In this document: positions 34,666 through 46,383 of the stretch, piece by piece
How positions within the stretch are numbered: the first letter of the stretch is position 1
Layout of the letters: every line of letters starts with the position of its first letter
Source of the DNA: Jacaranda mimosifolia
Taxonomy: Eukaryota; Streptophyta; Magnoliopsida; Lamiales; Bignoniaceae
NCBI GenBank assembly: GCA_018894105.1
Contig: CM032117.1
Coordinates: 2,073,501 to 2,137,500, forward strand
Length of the DNA: 64,000 bases
Reading direction: 5' to 3'
Made by a program: the position numbers and the translations under genes
The notes under the pieces: model-generated
The model's database searches: none
Told to the model about the DNA's origin: nothing
Seen by the model: only the letters and a program-made list of their open reading frames with translations

Positions 34666-35349
34666 TAGGATTATCAATGAATTAAATTTTAATTTGAATT
34701 CAATCTGAATTCTAGAATTTTTAATCAATTAAAATATTTGATGATTAGATCTAGTTATAAATATTCGTAATTTGAAATAACTAAATTCGATATGAAATTA
34801 AGCAATATGATCCGTTAAAAATTTGAAATAATAAATTTTTATTAAATTAATTCTATTATATATAATATTAATAAGATTTTAAACTAAAATCTTTATAATG
34901 TTGGGTTAATGTATATATTAATGTTTATATTATACTATTGATATTGTGCCTTAATATAAAAGTAAGTAGCATACTGAAAAGAAAAAAAAAATCAAATATA
35001 ATAGTGTATAATAATTTACTTATATATTAATATAATATTATATAAAAGTTTAGTATTCAAATATTTAACTTTTAAGCCAATATATGATGAAAAATTATTA
35101 AAAACTCAAGTATGACGTAAAATTACTTAAATACAATATTTTTATACAATTCGAAAGAGGAAAAATGAAAAGGAAAAAAAAAATCAAGTTTTTTTTTTAC
35201 GGATTCCAAATATCCATCGAATTTGGATATGATACTAACTAACAAAGATCCTATAAAATATCGAGTTGGATTCCAATGTGAATTTTGATAATTAAATTTG
35301 AATTTGAATATCACCAATTTGTTCCAAATTCAACATATTGACAGTCCTA
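34666..35349 (+). mobile_element. Non-autonomous hAT-like element, 'TAGGRCTGTCAAYGGAT' family, copy 1
   Basis: The left end is TAGGATTATCAATGAATTAA. The right end complement is TAGGACTGTCAATATGTTG. Flanking octamers ATTATTAA and ATTATATA differ at two positions, compatible with an old 8-base target duplication. The interior (ATTAAAATATTTGATGATT, repeated TATAATATTAAT) matches the better-preserved copy at 50221-50843. There is no coding capacity. Confidence 0.55.
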
Positions 35350-35640
35350 ATTATATATGTCGTAGATGTAATAAAAATCTCATGTCCATGTGGAAAACGG
35401 TAATAAGCTTCCAAAGAAATTCCATGGAGAAAGCGATTCAGTCGACGCGGGTTGAAGAACTTGAGTGACCAAAAACTTGAATGGAGACACCGGACTTGGA
35501 CAAAAACGGTTGAAAAAAAAAAGTGCTGACTTGGTAAAAACTGCAAATAACGCCAAAAGGATGAAAAGAAACCAAGTTTACAAGGACATCACCTGTCTCT
35601 TTGAATATGATGTTACTCAATGTGAATACTCAGTTCTACA

Positions 35641-35668
35641 TAGCTGTTAATTAAAAAATTAACAGCTA
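35641..35668. repeat. Perfect 12-base inverted repeat, 4-base loop
   Basis: TAGCTGTTAATT and its exact complement AATTAACAGCTA flank AAAA. This could extrude as a cruciform or fold as an RNA hairpin. It is not linked to an evident gene end. Confidence 0.9.
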
Positions 35669-36477
35669 AAATGTTGTAAGGAAGCATAAAAAATGTTTAT
35701 ATAATGTTTGACTGTTCATAAAATATTACAAAGTAATTGGTAAAATTATTTTAAAAGATATTACGATAAGCTCATTGATGATGTCAATTTTGGTAGGATG
35801 AGCTTCTTAATTTTGACTAGATGATACGGGTCGACCAGAGAGATGGATTTGGATGACGTGGATTAAATCCTACAACCAATGAACGAATGTTAGGCCAGCC
35901 GAGAGGGTTGTCAACTAAGACCCTCCAATGCTTAAGTCAGTTTCTCAACTTGAAAGTATTTTGGCAAGGTAACAACTTTGGAAGTTTGTAAGGCGTGCCT
36001 CTATTTTTGAAAGTGGGGATATTTATAGTGTTTGCTCAGGGATTAAAAAAAAATGAATTTTTCTCTGCTACACTTCAGATCTTGTCCTCCATGAGTAGGG
36101 GCAACTTATATCTTTTCAACCTAGTTCAGAGCCTCATAAATGACAGGCAAGTCGGAGAGGAAGTCCTTGCTATCATTAATGTGGAGGTGATGCACTGTCA
36201 AACCATTTAATGCAGACAAGATGGTGATTGAGACCCATTTAATGCAAATGCAATGTGTGGCAAAGGCTGCAATTAATGCTTCTACAATTTGCCAGTATCA
36301 ACCTCCCTAGGTTGGGAAAATTCGATCTCAGAGGTTGACTTGGACTTCCTGAAATATTGTCGCTCAATGGCCTCGTATTAAGTTTTATTGGGCCTGCTAC
36401 TAGGTCTGCACCTTTATTGGGTTCATCGGCTAACCCACCTTTATTGGGTTCGTGGGCTAACCCATATCAGTCATAAA

Positions 36478-36716
36478 ATAAAATGTTGAAGATCTTCTCA
36501 ACTCTATTTAAAAAAATAAAAAAAAAATTAATTTACTTTTAAAATTAAAATTATTAATATTTGATAAGTTTTAAAATTTTATTTTGTCCTGACACTGCAA
36601 TAAGTTATTTTTAAAAATAATATTTAATGTTTTATAAGATCTAAAAATATCTTATATAAAATTTAGAAGCTGATGAAATCTTAGAAATAGGTTTAATCAA
36701 ACACACTCTAAATACT
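36478..36716 (+). mobile_element. MITE, 'GTGTTTGGGTGAG' family, copy 5 (left-truncated)
   Basis: The right-hand half matches copy 3: AGTTTTAAAATTTTATTTTG, then AAATATCTTATAT, then GGTTTAATCAAACACACTCT. The left terminal repeat is absent. Confidence 0.5.
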
Positions 36717-37828
36717 ATTAAAAAATTTAACAGGACAAAATGATAAAAAAAATTATAGAGATTGTTATGCTCACATGATCTACAAATCTTGTTCACATTA
36801 ATGCACCGCGCAATGTCGATTCCTCAACGCTTGATGCACCTAATGGAGGGTCTGAAGTAGGCTGTTAACAAGTTGGATACAAATTCAGTTGCAAATTTTT
36901 GAATTCAGATATTCAAATTCTATCCAATGAATTCAATGGATCTTCACATATTTGCATTACAAGAAGTCCAAATTAAAAGAATTTGGAATCCCCAGCATAT
37001 GTTTATATGCTTCTTTTAGAATATTTTAAAATAAAGTTCATTTTTTTCAAAATTAAATGAAAATTTTTATCCTCTAATTTTAAAAGAATAAATATGATTT
37101 TAATAACCATATACTATGAATATAAAAACATACAAAATTTTTGCTTTTTTCGATCCTAAAACTAAGGTCCATCTTCGATTAAATAGAAGTCATTTTTCAG
37201 GCACAGTGTTTAGTAAATTTTCAGATGAATACATTTAACCTTTAAACATAAGAGGTAAGTTAAGGAAAATCAAAGAAAGCTGAAATCCTATCTTTATTTC
37301 ATATTAGATTACGAGATTATCCTAACAAATTAAATGAAACTATTCATAAAATATTTATTTATCCAAAAAAAAGATTAAGATTAGTTTCTAGAGTATCTTT
37401 TGTGACGAAAATAAATACAGCCGTTTGACTCGTCAAACACTTCATCGTATTCTCCATCTCTCATCAAATCATCATCATAGGATATTTGAATCTACAACCT
37501 TAAAATCCAATATCTGATGTGACGGTCAAGTCTTTGATCCAACCTCAACACCTCTCACCATCTTCCCCATTTCCAAATTCATCATTACAGTTTGAAACCA
37601 ATCTGTCAATTTCCCTCTTCTGCAGAACAGCAAATTCCCCGATTGCACGTCCAATCTCCAAACGCGTATTTCCCCCCAATGACATATCGTGGGAAGCTGC
37701 GGCCTACTCCTTTCCACCCCTCATCAACCCTTCATCAAATACCCTCCATCTTCAGTTTCCTCCACAACCTCAATTCTAAAACCCTTTAATCTTCACACCT
37801 CAGGACAGTAATTGTTGGATTCAAGAAC

Positions 37829-39211
37829 ATGGGTTGGCTCCCGGAGATCGCCTCCACCAGGCCAAAGAAGAAAGACTCCCATTTGGGAATCCTCGCATTT
37901 GAGACGGCAAAAACCATGTCAAGATTAGTTTCACTCTACAAATCTCTCTCCGATGAAGAAATTTCCAGGCTAATGAAAGACGTCGTCAAGTCCGAAGGAG
38001 TTGCATTCTTGAATTCCAGGGATGAGGAATTTCTGTTGAGCCTCGCCTGTGCTGAAAGGCTTGAAGATCTTGATCGTGCCGCCGCAGCCGTTTCCCGGTT
38101 AGGCAAGAAATGCAATGATTTCGGGCTCAATCGGTTTGATCTTCTTTACAAGGATTTGAAACTCGGGATCATTGACTTCGGGAAATTGGAATACGGGTCG
38201 AAAGTTACCGAAAAGAAGGTCCAGAAAATGGAGAAATTAGTCTCGGCCACGTCGTGTTTGCACGCAGCATTGGAGGCCCTGGCGGAGATGGAGATTTCGG
38301 AGAGGAAGATGAAGGAATGGAGAAACAGGCAGATGCAGCTGGAGAACGCAAATTTCAATCTTTTCAATCAGAAACTGGAAAATCAGCGCAAGGAGGTTCG
38401 GTATTTTAGAGAAAATTCTCTTTGGTGCAAAACGTTTGATAAAAGTGTCAGCCTGATGGCAAGAATTGTCATTGTTTTGCATGCAAGAATTTGCTTTGTT
38501 TTCAAGTCACACATCCCTGTTCTTCCCTCCATTTCCTTGCGGAATATGACCCCTTTCCAGCAGCAGAGAGTTTTTTCCCTGATTGAACCTATAAAAGAAC
38601 AAACTCTTCCTCATTGGGACCCCATTTTAGTGGAATTGAAGCCCAATACGGTCCGGTTTTACAGCCGAAAATCAGATGTTTTCTTGAATGAATATGATGG
38701 TTTTCGAACTGATAAAGAGAAACCTGTGAGAAAGAACATAGTATTTCATGCTGCAGGGCCGTCAACATTGGGCGGTTCAGGGCTGGCATTGCATTACGCA
38801 AATGTGATTCTTTTGGCAGAGAAGTACTTGGACTCAGCAGTATCCATAGGCCACTATGAGCGGAAGTCTTTGTACCAAATGCTGCCAGAAAATCTGAAAG
38901 CCCTAATGAGGACAAAGCTTAGCAAGAACATGAAATGCAAGGAAAATGATGCATTTCTGGCAGAGGGTTGGAGGGACGCCATGATAGAGATCATGGGTTG
39001 GCTTGCCCCAATAGCACACGACACCGTGAAGTGGCAGACGGAAAGGAATATTGTCGAGAAGATGAAGTTTGATTCAGAGCCTTCTGTGCTTTTGCTGCAG
39101 ACTTTGCATTTCTCTGATAAGGAAAAGACAGAAGCTGCCATTGCTGAGGTCTTGGTTGGATTGAGCTGCATATATAGATTTGAAAACCGCAAAATCCGAT
39201 TATGTGTATGA
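37829..39211 (+). CDS. DUF3475/DUF668 protein, PSK SIMULATOR-like
   Basis: This is a single-exon protein of 460 residues. The start MGWLPEIAS is the first in-frame ATG after a C/T-rich leader. The N-terminal DUF3475 region (about 17-75) carries LGILAFETAKTMSRLVSLYK and LSDEEISRL. A charged, probably coiled-coil middle section (about 120-200) has KKVQKMEKL, then ALAEMEISERKMKEWRNRQM. DUF668 (about 305-400) has STLGGSGLALHYANVILLAE, then YQMLPENLKALMRTKL. This order defines the plant PSI (PSK SIMULATOR) family, with members tied to growth promotion and phytosulfokine signalling. The protein is in the shorter class (about 450-480 residues) that lacks the longer N- and C-terminal extensions of PSI1, and it has no obvious N-myristoylation MGG start. 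The biochemical activity of the family is not known. Confidence 0.82.
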   Translation: MGWLPEIASTRPKKKDSHLGILAFETAKTMSRLVSLYKSLSDEEISRLMKDVVKSEGVAFLNSRDEEFLLSLACAERLEDLDRAAAAVSRLGKKCNDFGLNRFDLLYKDLKLGIIDFGKLEYGSKVTEKKVQKMEKLVSATSCLHAALEALAEMEISERKMKEWRNRQMQLENANFNLFNQKLENQRKEVRYFRENSLWCKTFDKSVSLMARIVIVLHARICFVFKSHIPVLPSISLRNMTPFQQQRVFSLIEPIKEQTLPHWDPILVELKPNTVRFYSRKSDVFLNEYDGFRTDKEKPVRKNIVFHAAGPSTLGGSGLALHYANVILLAEKYLDSAVSIGHYERKSLYQMLPENLKALMRTKLSKNMKCKENDAFLAEGWRDAMIEIMGWLAPIAHDTVKWQTERNIVEKMKFDSEPSVLLLQTLHFSDKEKTEAAIAEVLVGLSCIYRFENRKIRLCV

Positions 39212-41323
39212 ATGTGATGGTCATGAACAGATTAGGAAATGCGACTTTAGGTGGATTTGTGTAATTGATATCCGGTGTGGGTTATTATTAGATAGGAAGA
39301 AATCTCAGTACGATAGACTTGAGATACATTTATCATTCATTCATTTATTCGTGTTCTCGAGACAATGGTTTGTTAGAAATCATTTGTTCTGAAAGAAAGC
39401 AATGAAAATTTCCGCGTGACATCGTATGATACTACGATTTTGGTGGCCAGGTTCAGGTTCATAATTGTTTTAGTTATCTGTTACACTTGAACAAAGAAAC
39501 AAGTTGACTCTAATTTCACGTCCAGCCAATCATCAACAAGCATGTACTTCTTCTAGTAAAATCTCATCCCTACACAAATCATAATCTTTTGCTATCTTTC
39601 AGTTTGAGTACCATGAAGAGCCAAGGCCATTGGCATAATATGATCAGTTGTATGTGATTCGAGGGTTTTCCTGACCAAATACATTTATGTAACTGTGAAG
39701 TTTAAAGATCAATCAAATGGGACCTATGGGTAGTCAAGCCTAGAGGTAAACCAACCTCAAGGTACCTAGGGAGATGCTTGACGGAGATATTAGTCTGGCT
39801 TGGTAAGGTCTTTTGGTGTCAGAGTTAAGAGCCATCGCCTTCAAGGTTCAAGGGACGGTAACGATGCTCAATGTCTTAGATGACAAATGATTGAAATATT
39901 TATAAAGTGATCCTAAGGTGAACATATACTATTTAGCATAAGTGAAGGGTGAAAATATGATCAAATGTAATCGAACGGATTAAATATCACATCAAATCGA
40001 ATATCAAGTTGGATTAAATCTAACCTGTATAAAAAGATAACGAGTTTGTGAAGGGTTGTGCATTTTCAATTTTCTCATGGTTATTTTAGTTGTCTTCTTA
40101 ATGGTCTAACTCGTACCAGTGTGAGATCACTTGCATTGCTGTTCTTGGGTTATATTTATGTTTCTATTATCTTAATTCTCACGGCCATGTGAATGCCAAC
40201 CTAGCTAGCTACAAGAAGAATTTTGCTACCTCCATCAGCCACATTTGCATTTCCTTTTCATCCCAATTCCCAGGGGCTGAATTCCTTAATGAACAAATAA
40301 TATGATGCCCTACATTTTCCTCAATACAGTATAGCTTAATATATATATATATATATTTAGTATGCCTTGAGGATTCACAATAATCTATTCCAAACCATGT
40401 TCCTTAAAACTTTAGAATAAGTGGTGCTTTCCTCTATTTTATATTCACAACTCGATTGTCCAATCCCCCAAATCTGGTTTCTAATATTTATAAGCATTTC
40501 AGTCCTAGAGAAGTGCACTTTTTGTTCTCGAAAACTTCATAATTGACACAATATTTTCTTTCTTTCTTTCGTTTTTTTTTTTTTCCGACAACATGATATA
40601 ATAATTTAATTTTTCGTCAAAGACATTAAATTTAATTTATTTATATTGAATGCTTATACCTTGAAAGAAAAGGTAAATGTCTCATTTCTCAAGAAAACAC
40701 ATATACAAAATACAAAAATTAATCAATGGCGTAATTTTCATGTTTTTATTTTTTTGGATGAGACTTGTCTCTAGAAATTAGTAGAACTACCAATGAAGTT
40801 CATGTTTCAGCTAGCGCTTTCTGGATGTCCAATCCCATTCACAAGTCCTTGCCAAAATTATCCAAAAAAGGAAAAAAAAAATTACATGTCTTTTTACTCA
40901 TACACAAATTAGCTACTTTATTTCTTACAACCAAAACTAATCACACTAATATTTGTGGAGGAAATAAAACCTTAAACCCCAACCTCAAGCTCCCCAAATA
41001 ATTTCCCTATTCCCAGAAGCCTCCATTTTGTCTTTATATCCAGTCAGCCCATGCCCACCTTATATCCACTTTGCATCAAATAATTTAAGCCCCATTTTTT
41101 GTGGCAGTTGGAAACTCTCTAACCCAATGATCCACAGGATATTTCCCAAAACTAAACTACCATCCAAAAACCCTGTCTCTCTCCATACCACCTTTAAATA
41201 GTCCTACCCATTTCACTCTCTTCTATGTACCAAACTTTTGGCCTTATTTCAAAACCACTAGCCAAATAATAGTTCTTTGCCACCTTCTTTGATCAATCCT
41301 AGAGTGCTAAAACAAAACCAAAC
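39212..41323. other. Intergenic region containing the RCA promoter
   Basis: No gene is supported. From about 39690 to 40170 the composition is more balanced (for example GTAGTCAAGCCTAGAGG and CAAGGTACCTAGGG); this could be a worn transposon, but I see no ends. A T-run lies at 40571-40584. The last 330 bases are the likely promoter of Rubisco activase, with CCTTATATCC near 41060 and a TATA-like TTTAAATA at 41193. Confidence 0.6.
41192..41200 (+). promoter_or_regulatory. TATA-like box of Rubisco activase
   Basis: CTTTAAATA lies about 125 bases upstream of the RCA start codon, in a C/T-rich context (CCTACCCATTTCACTC follows). The distance fits a short leader. No canonical CACGTG G-box was seen in the preceding 200 bases. 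This is a positional inference. Confidence 0.45.
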
Positions 41324-43547
41324 ATGGCTGCCTCTGTTTCTTCAACCTTTGGAGCTGTTAACAGAGCAGTGGTACTATGTTTTTCCCGCCACTTTTAGCC
41401 AATACAAATTTTATTCTGCTAGTGTCCATTGTTTGCATAACTATCTTATTCTTGGAAACCATCAAACTTACTCAGTCAAAATTTCTTTTTACTCATGCTA
41501 ATAAGCTGTTGGTGTAGTGCTAATTGTCACTCACCTATAATAACCAGAAATGACACCATAGTTCACGATCATACATAGTATAATTTTTAGCTAACTTCAT
41601 GCAGAATTTCGCGGAGAACATGCATGCGTTGCCCTTACAAATTCACACTTCGCTTTCTCTAAAGAGAAGTGAATTTTTTGTGCAGTTGAATGTAAATGGT
41701 TCCAGTGGGATGATCTCAGTTCCAAGCACGACTTTCTTTGGCAGCAGCCTAAAAAAGGTGACCTCAAGAGCAAATGGCACCAAGATTTCATCCAGGAACT
41801 TTAAGGTTGTTGCAGAAGTTGACGAGGAGAAACAGACCAACAAGGACAGATGGAAGGGCCTCGTGACAGATGTATCGGATGACCAGCAGGACATTACCAG
41901 AGGAAAGGGAATGGTGGACACCCTTTTCCAAGCTCCTATTGGGGCCGGCACCCATGATGCTGTTTTGAGTTCCTATGAGTACATTAGTGCTGGTCTTCGA
42001 CAGTAAGGACTCTAACTAAGCTTGAAAACTTCACAATTTGATTCTTTCTAGCACTGAATCTTTTTACTAATAGAGTTAATGATGTATTTTTCAGATACGA
42101 ATTTGACAATAATATGAATGGATACTACATTGCGCCTGCTTTCATGGACAAGCTAGTTGTTCATATTGCTAAAAACTTCATGAAGCTGCCCAATATCAAG
42201 GTTTGTTATTGTTCTCAGAATGTGACAGCAGGGTTCTTAGTAATAGAAAAAGAGAATAGAAGAACAAATTTCGAGATAACGTTAAAATTTCTTGCAGGTT
42301 CCTCTCATCCTGGGCATCTGGGGTGGTAAGGGCCAAGGAAAATCATTCCAATGTGAGCTTGTTTTTGCCAAAATGGGGATCAAGTAAGTTGGGCAAAAGA
42401 ATTCTTGGAATCACTCTGATGTTGTACTTGATGATTCCTTATACTAATGATGCATCTTCTCATCTCTTAATTCCAGCCCCATTATGATGAGTGCCGGAGA
42501 ACTGGAGAGTGGAAATGCTGGAGAGCCAGCCAAATTGATCAGGCAAAGATACCGAGAGGCAGCCGACAGAATTGCAAAGGGGAAAATGTGTGTGCTCTTC
42601 ATCAATGATCTTGACGCAGGTGCCGGCCGGCTCGGAGGAACTACACAATATACAGTCAACAATCAGATGGTTAATGCCACCCTCATGAACATTGCTGATA
42701 ATCCAACTAATGTTCAGCTCCCTGGAATGTACAACAAACAGGAAAATCCTCGAGTCCCCATCATAGTCACTGGAAACGACTTCTCAACGTTGTATGCTCC
42801 TCTTATTCGCGATGGCCGAATGGAGAAATTCTACTGGGCTCCAACCAGGGAAGACAGAATTGGCGTTTGTACGGGTATCTTCCGGACTGACAATGTCCCA
42901 AGAGAAGACATTGTCAAGCTTGTCGATACATTCCCTGGACAATCTATTGGTAAGTTCTTTTCAGAAACTTCATTAAATTTCAGACATGTAACAAGAGTTT
43001 TGCGAACAACATATTAACGGAAGATTTTTGGTCTGCCTGAAGATTTCTTTGGTGCCCTCAGAGCCAGAGTCTATGACGATGAAGTGAGGAAGTGGATTGC
43101 AAGTGTAGGAGTGGAAAACATAGGGAAAAAGCTTGTGAATTCCAGGGAGAAACTTCCAGAATTTGAGCAGCCAAAAATGAGTCTTTCTAAGCTCCTTGAG
43201 TATGGAAACATGCTTGTCCAAGAGCAAGAAAATGTAAAGAGAGTTCAATTAGCTGACAAATATTTGAAGGAGGCAGCCCTTGGTGATGCAAATGAGGATG
43301 CCATGAAGAATGGAACTTTCTATGGTTAGAACCCTCCTCCACAGGGTTTATAATAAGAGGTTTGCATCTGATTTGGGTTTAGATGACTTAGCGTTGAAGA
43401 ATTTGCTAAGAATTTCAATGGTTTGGTTTTGCAGGAAAAGCAGCCCAACAAGTGGGAATTCCTGTTCCTGAAGGCTGCACTGATCCAAATGCAAAAAACT
43501 TTGATCCAACTGCAAGAAGTGATGATGGATGCTGTGTCTACAATTGA
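41324..43547 (+). CDS. RCA: Ribulose bisphosphate carboxylase/oxygenase activase, chloroplastic (alpha form)
   Basis: This AAA+ ATPase of the chloroplast stroma pulls inhibitory sugar phosphates off Rubisco. Seven exons join without frame loss: 41324-41371, 41686-42002, 42095-42200, 42298-42383, 42477-42949, 43043-43324 and 43435-43547, giving 474 residues. The N-terminus [15 protein letters not shown] is a typical RCA transit peptide. Walker A is [11 protein letters not shown] (Lys172) and Walker B is [11 protein letters not shown] (about 224-234). [20 protein letters not shown] and [16 protein letters not shown] are family signatures. The last exon adds the redox tail, with EGCTDP (Cys452) and GCCVYN (Cys470 and Cys471), so this is the thioredoxin-regulated long form. 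If the last intron is retained, translation stops at FYG (43327-43329), giving a 438-residue short form as known for plant RCA. The acceptor of exon 6 (GCCTGAAG) is pyrimidine-poor but required by frame. Confidence 0.96.
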
Positions 43548-44337
43548 AGCCAATTGTTCATTTTAGCTTATAGTAAATAATTTAGTTTAATAAGGAGATA
43601 CATGTAAGAGTTACCAGTCAATATAGATTATTTCCAATTTCAAAGAAAATACCACGTGTTCTGTCCTTGCTAGCTGATTTGAGAACATAAGATTGAATGG
43701 AAAACAGGGGAATGGGGCCAATTCCAATTCCTGTCAAAAGTATGGGCAGGCTTCAAGTTGTCTTAGAAAAATATATATACAATCTGCCAAATCTGTATAC
43801 TTACAATCGTGATAAATATTTCTGAACACAATTAAAGTTAGGTGGAAAGAATGGCTTTAATGAATTACAGTGTTTCTGGTACATTAAATCAGTCACATAC
43901 CATCAATTGAAGACTAGATGTTGGGCGATACTTTTATTATTTCTTACTGCTGAAGTTGTTGAGCCGTTGGACTTGGCAAACCAATTGTTAATTCTTGCTC
44001 TATTTTTTAATCTTCCCCACTACTTAAAGTTATACCTCTTATCAATGCATTTATTCCAAGAACTTTAAAACAAAAATATGCTCAAAAGGGGAAAAATAAA
44101 AAATAGAAGGACATTCTTTTCACTAAACCATTATAAGGACTACAGTAATATATAGTAAAGTCAATTCCTGTGTTGGCTAGCTCTTTTTTCAACCATCTTT
44201 TTGAAAGCAGCACCATGGCCTTTATTTTAAGAGAAAAGGGCACCTAATAACATTAATGCTAAAATCCCACAAATCTTTAATTTCACCTCCATCAGACCAA
44301 ACCCAAGTGGAAACCTGTATTCTCCACTCTTTCTTTA
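43548..44337. other. RCA 3' region and LecRK promoter
   Basis: No gene is present. The first 100 bases are probably RCA 3' UTR. The stretch from about 43898 to 44310 is the upstream region of the lectin receptor kinase, and it is repeated almost base for base at 51272-51829, where no kinase follows. That conservation, together with CT-rich sequence just before the ATG, marks it as the kinase promoter and leader. TAATATATAGTAAAG near 44146 is a possible but distant TATA element. Confidence 0.6.
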
Positions 44338-46383
44338 ATGGCCCAGTTTCTTCTACTCCTCTTCTCCTTCACTTTCTTCTCAATCCCAGCTTCATCCCAA
44401 CTGGATGAATTTACATATACTGGATTCGGTGATCCAAAAACCAACATAAGCTTAAACGGGGTTGCCCTTATTGATTACAATGGGATTCTTCAATTAACCA
44501 ACGAAACCAGTAGACTAAAAGGGCATGCCTTCTACCCTTCACCAATTCAATTCAAGAACTCTACCACTGATACTGTTTTCTCTTTCTCAACCTGTTTCGT
44601 GATCTCTATTCATCCAGAGTATCCAAAACTCGGCGGCCATGGCCTAGCTTTCACAATTGCACCCTCCGAAGAACTGAAAACAGCTCTACCTAGCCAGTAC
44701 CTCGGCCTGCTGAATTCCAGCGATGTTGGAAACTTTTCGAACCACATCTTTGCTGTCGAGTTCGACACGGTTCAAGATTTTGAGTTCGGAGATATTAATG
44801 ATAACCATGTTGGCATAGATATCAACAGCTTGGAGTCCAATAAATCTGCTGCAGCAGCGTATTTTGGGGATGATTCGACGAAATATGACCTCAATCTCAA
44901 GGGTGGCAAGCCCATTGTGGCCTGGGTCGAGTACGATTCTATTTCGAATTTTTTGAATGTTACACTTTCGCCCTCTTCTTCGAAGCCCAGAACTCCTGTC
45001 TTGTCTTCCCAAGTGGATCTCTCTCCAATTCTTCAAGAAAGCATGTACGTTGGATTCTCGGCTTCAACAGGTTTGCTTGCAAGTTCACATTATATTCTGG
45101 GTTGGAGCTTCAAAATGAATGGAGAAGCCAAATCACTGGATTTGGATACTCTTCCCTCGGTTCCAGGGACCAAGAAGAAACACACTAGGCTAATCATAAG
45201 CCTCTCAGTTGTGGCAGTTGTTTCTATAATCACTTCAATCTTGATTGCTGTTTTCTTGATAAGGAAAATCAAGAACGCAGAAGTGATAGAATCTTGGGAA
45301 CTTGAGATTGTCCCGCATAGATACAAGTACCAAGAGCTTAAGAAAGCCACCAGGGGTTTTAAGGACAGTGAGCTACTTGGGGTCGGAGGATTCGGTCGAG
45401 TATACAAAGGAACGCTACCCAATCCCAAAACCCAAGTTGCCGTCAAGCGCATTTCACATGATTCAAAACAGGGGGTTCAAGAATTTATGTCTGAAATTTC
45501 TAGCATTGGTAGACTTCGCCACAGAAATTTAGTTCAATTACTGGGATGGTGCAGGCGCGGAGGCGATCTTCTACTTGTTTATGATTTTATGCCTAATGGA
45601 AGCTTGGATAAACTCTTGTTTGATGAACCAAAATGTGTATTGAGTTGGGAACAGAGGTTCAATATCATCAAAGGCGTGGCTTCCGGGCTATTGTATTTGC
45701 ATGAAGGATATGAACAAATTGTCATCCACAGAGATGTCAAGGCTAGTAATGTGCTGTTGGATGGTGAAATGGATGGCCGGCTTGGAGATTTCGGGCTGGC
45801 AAAACTATACGATCATGGGTCGAACCCGAGTACGACTCGGGTTGTGGGCACACTTGGGTACTTAGCACCAGAACTTCCAAGAACTGGGAGGGCCACAACA
45901 AGCTCTGATGTGTTTGCATTTGGCACTCTGCTTCTTGAAGTTGCATGTGGGCGTAGACCCATTGAATCCAAAGCGGGGCCAGAGGACTTAGTTTTGTCGG
46001 ATCAAGTGTGGAACAAATTGAAAGAAGGAAGAATTCTTGATGTGGTGGACCATAGATTGAGGGATGATTTTGATCATAATGAGGTTCTTATGGTATTGAA
46101 ATTGGGTCTGATTTGTTCTAGCAATGACCCATCAGCAAGGCCTAGAATGAGACAAGTTGTGAGTTACTTGGAAGGCGAGATCGAAATACAGGAGGTTTTG
46201 AGATCCCCGGGGGCTCGTGCTGATGACGGAGGATTTGAGAATTATTTGCGTTCTTATGCATCTTCTTCATTTGATAAGACCAGTTCATATACGGTGTTGG
46301 ATAATGGCGATGTGGATAGAAGTTTTGCTACCATTTCTACTTCACCTCTTACACTTCTCCGTAGTATAGGGGGAGCTAGATAG
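44338..46383 (+). CDS. L-type lectin-domain receptor-like kinase (LecRK), gene 1
   Basis: This is an intronless, 681-residue plasma-membrane receptor kinase. The signal peptide is about residues 1-21 ([20 protein letters not shown]). The legume-type lectin ectodomain (about 22-272) has [29 protein letters not shown] and [12 protein letters not shown]. The transmembrane helix is about 285-308. The Ser/Thr kinase (about 342-615) has the glycine loop [11 protein letters not shown] (from about residue 349), VAVKRIS, the catalytic HRDVKASN (Asp466) and DFG at 484-486, so it should be active. The juxtamembrane [15 protein letters not shown] matches the LecRK IV-like clade. Two departures are visible: APELPRTG where APEHTRTG is usual, and [11 protein letters not shown] where most members have a V-WVW stretch. 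Such receptors act in immunity and extracellular ATP or sugar sensing; the ligand here is unknown. It lies 0.8 kb downstream of RCA on the same strand. Confidence 0.93.
   Translation: MAQFLLLLFSFTFFSIPASSQLDEFTYTGFGDPKTNISLNGVALIDYNGILQLTNETSRLKGHAFYPSPIQFKNSTTDTVFSFSTCFVISIHPEYPKLGGHGLAFTIAPSEELKTALPSQYLGLLNSSDVGNFSNHIFAVEFDTVQDFEFGDINDNHVGIDINSLESNKSAAAAYFGDDSTKYDLNLKGGKPIVAWVEYDSISNFLNVTLSPSSSKPRTPVLSSQVDLSPILQESMYVGFSASTGLLASSHYILGWSFKMNGEAKSLDLDTLPSVPGTKKKHTRLIISLSVVAVVSIITSILIAVFLIRKIKNAEVIESWELEIVPHRYKYQELKKATRGFKDSELLGVGGFGRVYKGTLPNPKTQVAVKRISHDSKQGVQEFMSEISSIGRLRHRNLVQLLGWCRRGGDLLLVYDFMPNGSLDKLLFDEPKCVLSWEQRFNIIKGVASGLLYLHEGYEQIVIHRDVKASNVLLDGEMDGRLGDFGLAKLYDHGSNPSTTRVVGTLGYLAPELPRTGRATTSSDVFAFGTLLLEVACGRRPIESKAGPEDLVLSDQVWNKLKEGRILDVVDHRLRDDFDHNEVLMVLKLGLICSSNDPSARPRMRQVVSYLEGEIEIQEVLRSPGARADDGGFENYLRSYASSSFDKTSSYTVLDNGDVDRSFATISTSPLTLLRSIGGAR

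Larger units (their letters stand above)
34373..37828. other. Intergenic region with TE remnants
   Basis: No gene is supported; open frames at 35123-36210 are TE- or AT-derived. The stretch contains a hAT-type MITE (34666-35349), a perfect palindrome (35641-35668) and a GC-richer block (about 35780-36480) that looks like a worn retroelement or LTR remnant but has no ends I can define. It also holds a left-truncated MITE (36478-36716) and a fragment near 36860-36965 resembling the interior of the 34666 MITE. The last 300 bases before 37829 are C/T-rich and probably hold promoter and leader of the next gene. Confidence 0.55.

Noticed and set aside
35780..36480. Possible solo LTR or retroelement remnant
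   Set aside because: Composition and phrases such as GGATATTTATAGTGTTTG look LTR-like, but I found no TG...CA ends, target duplication, primer-binding site or second copy in the window.
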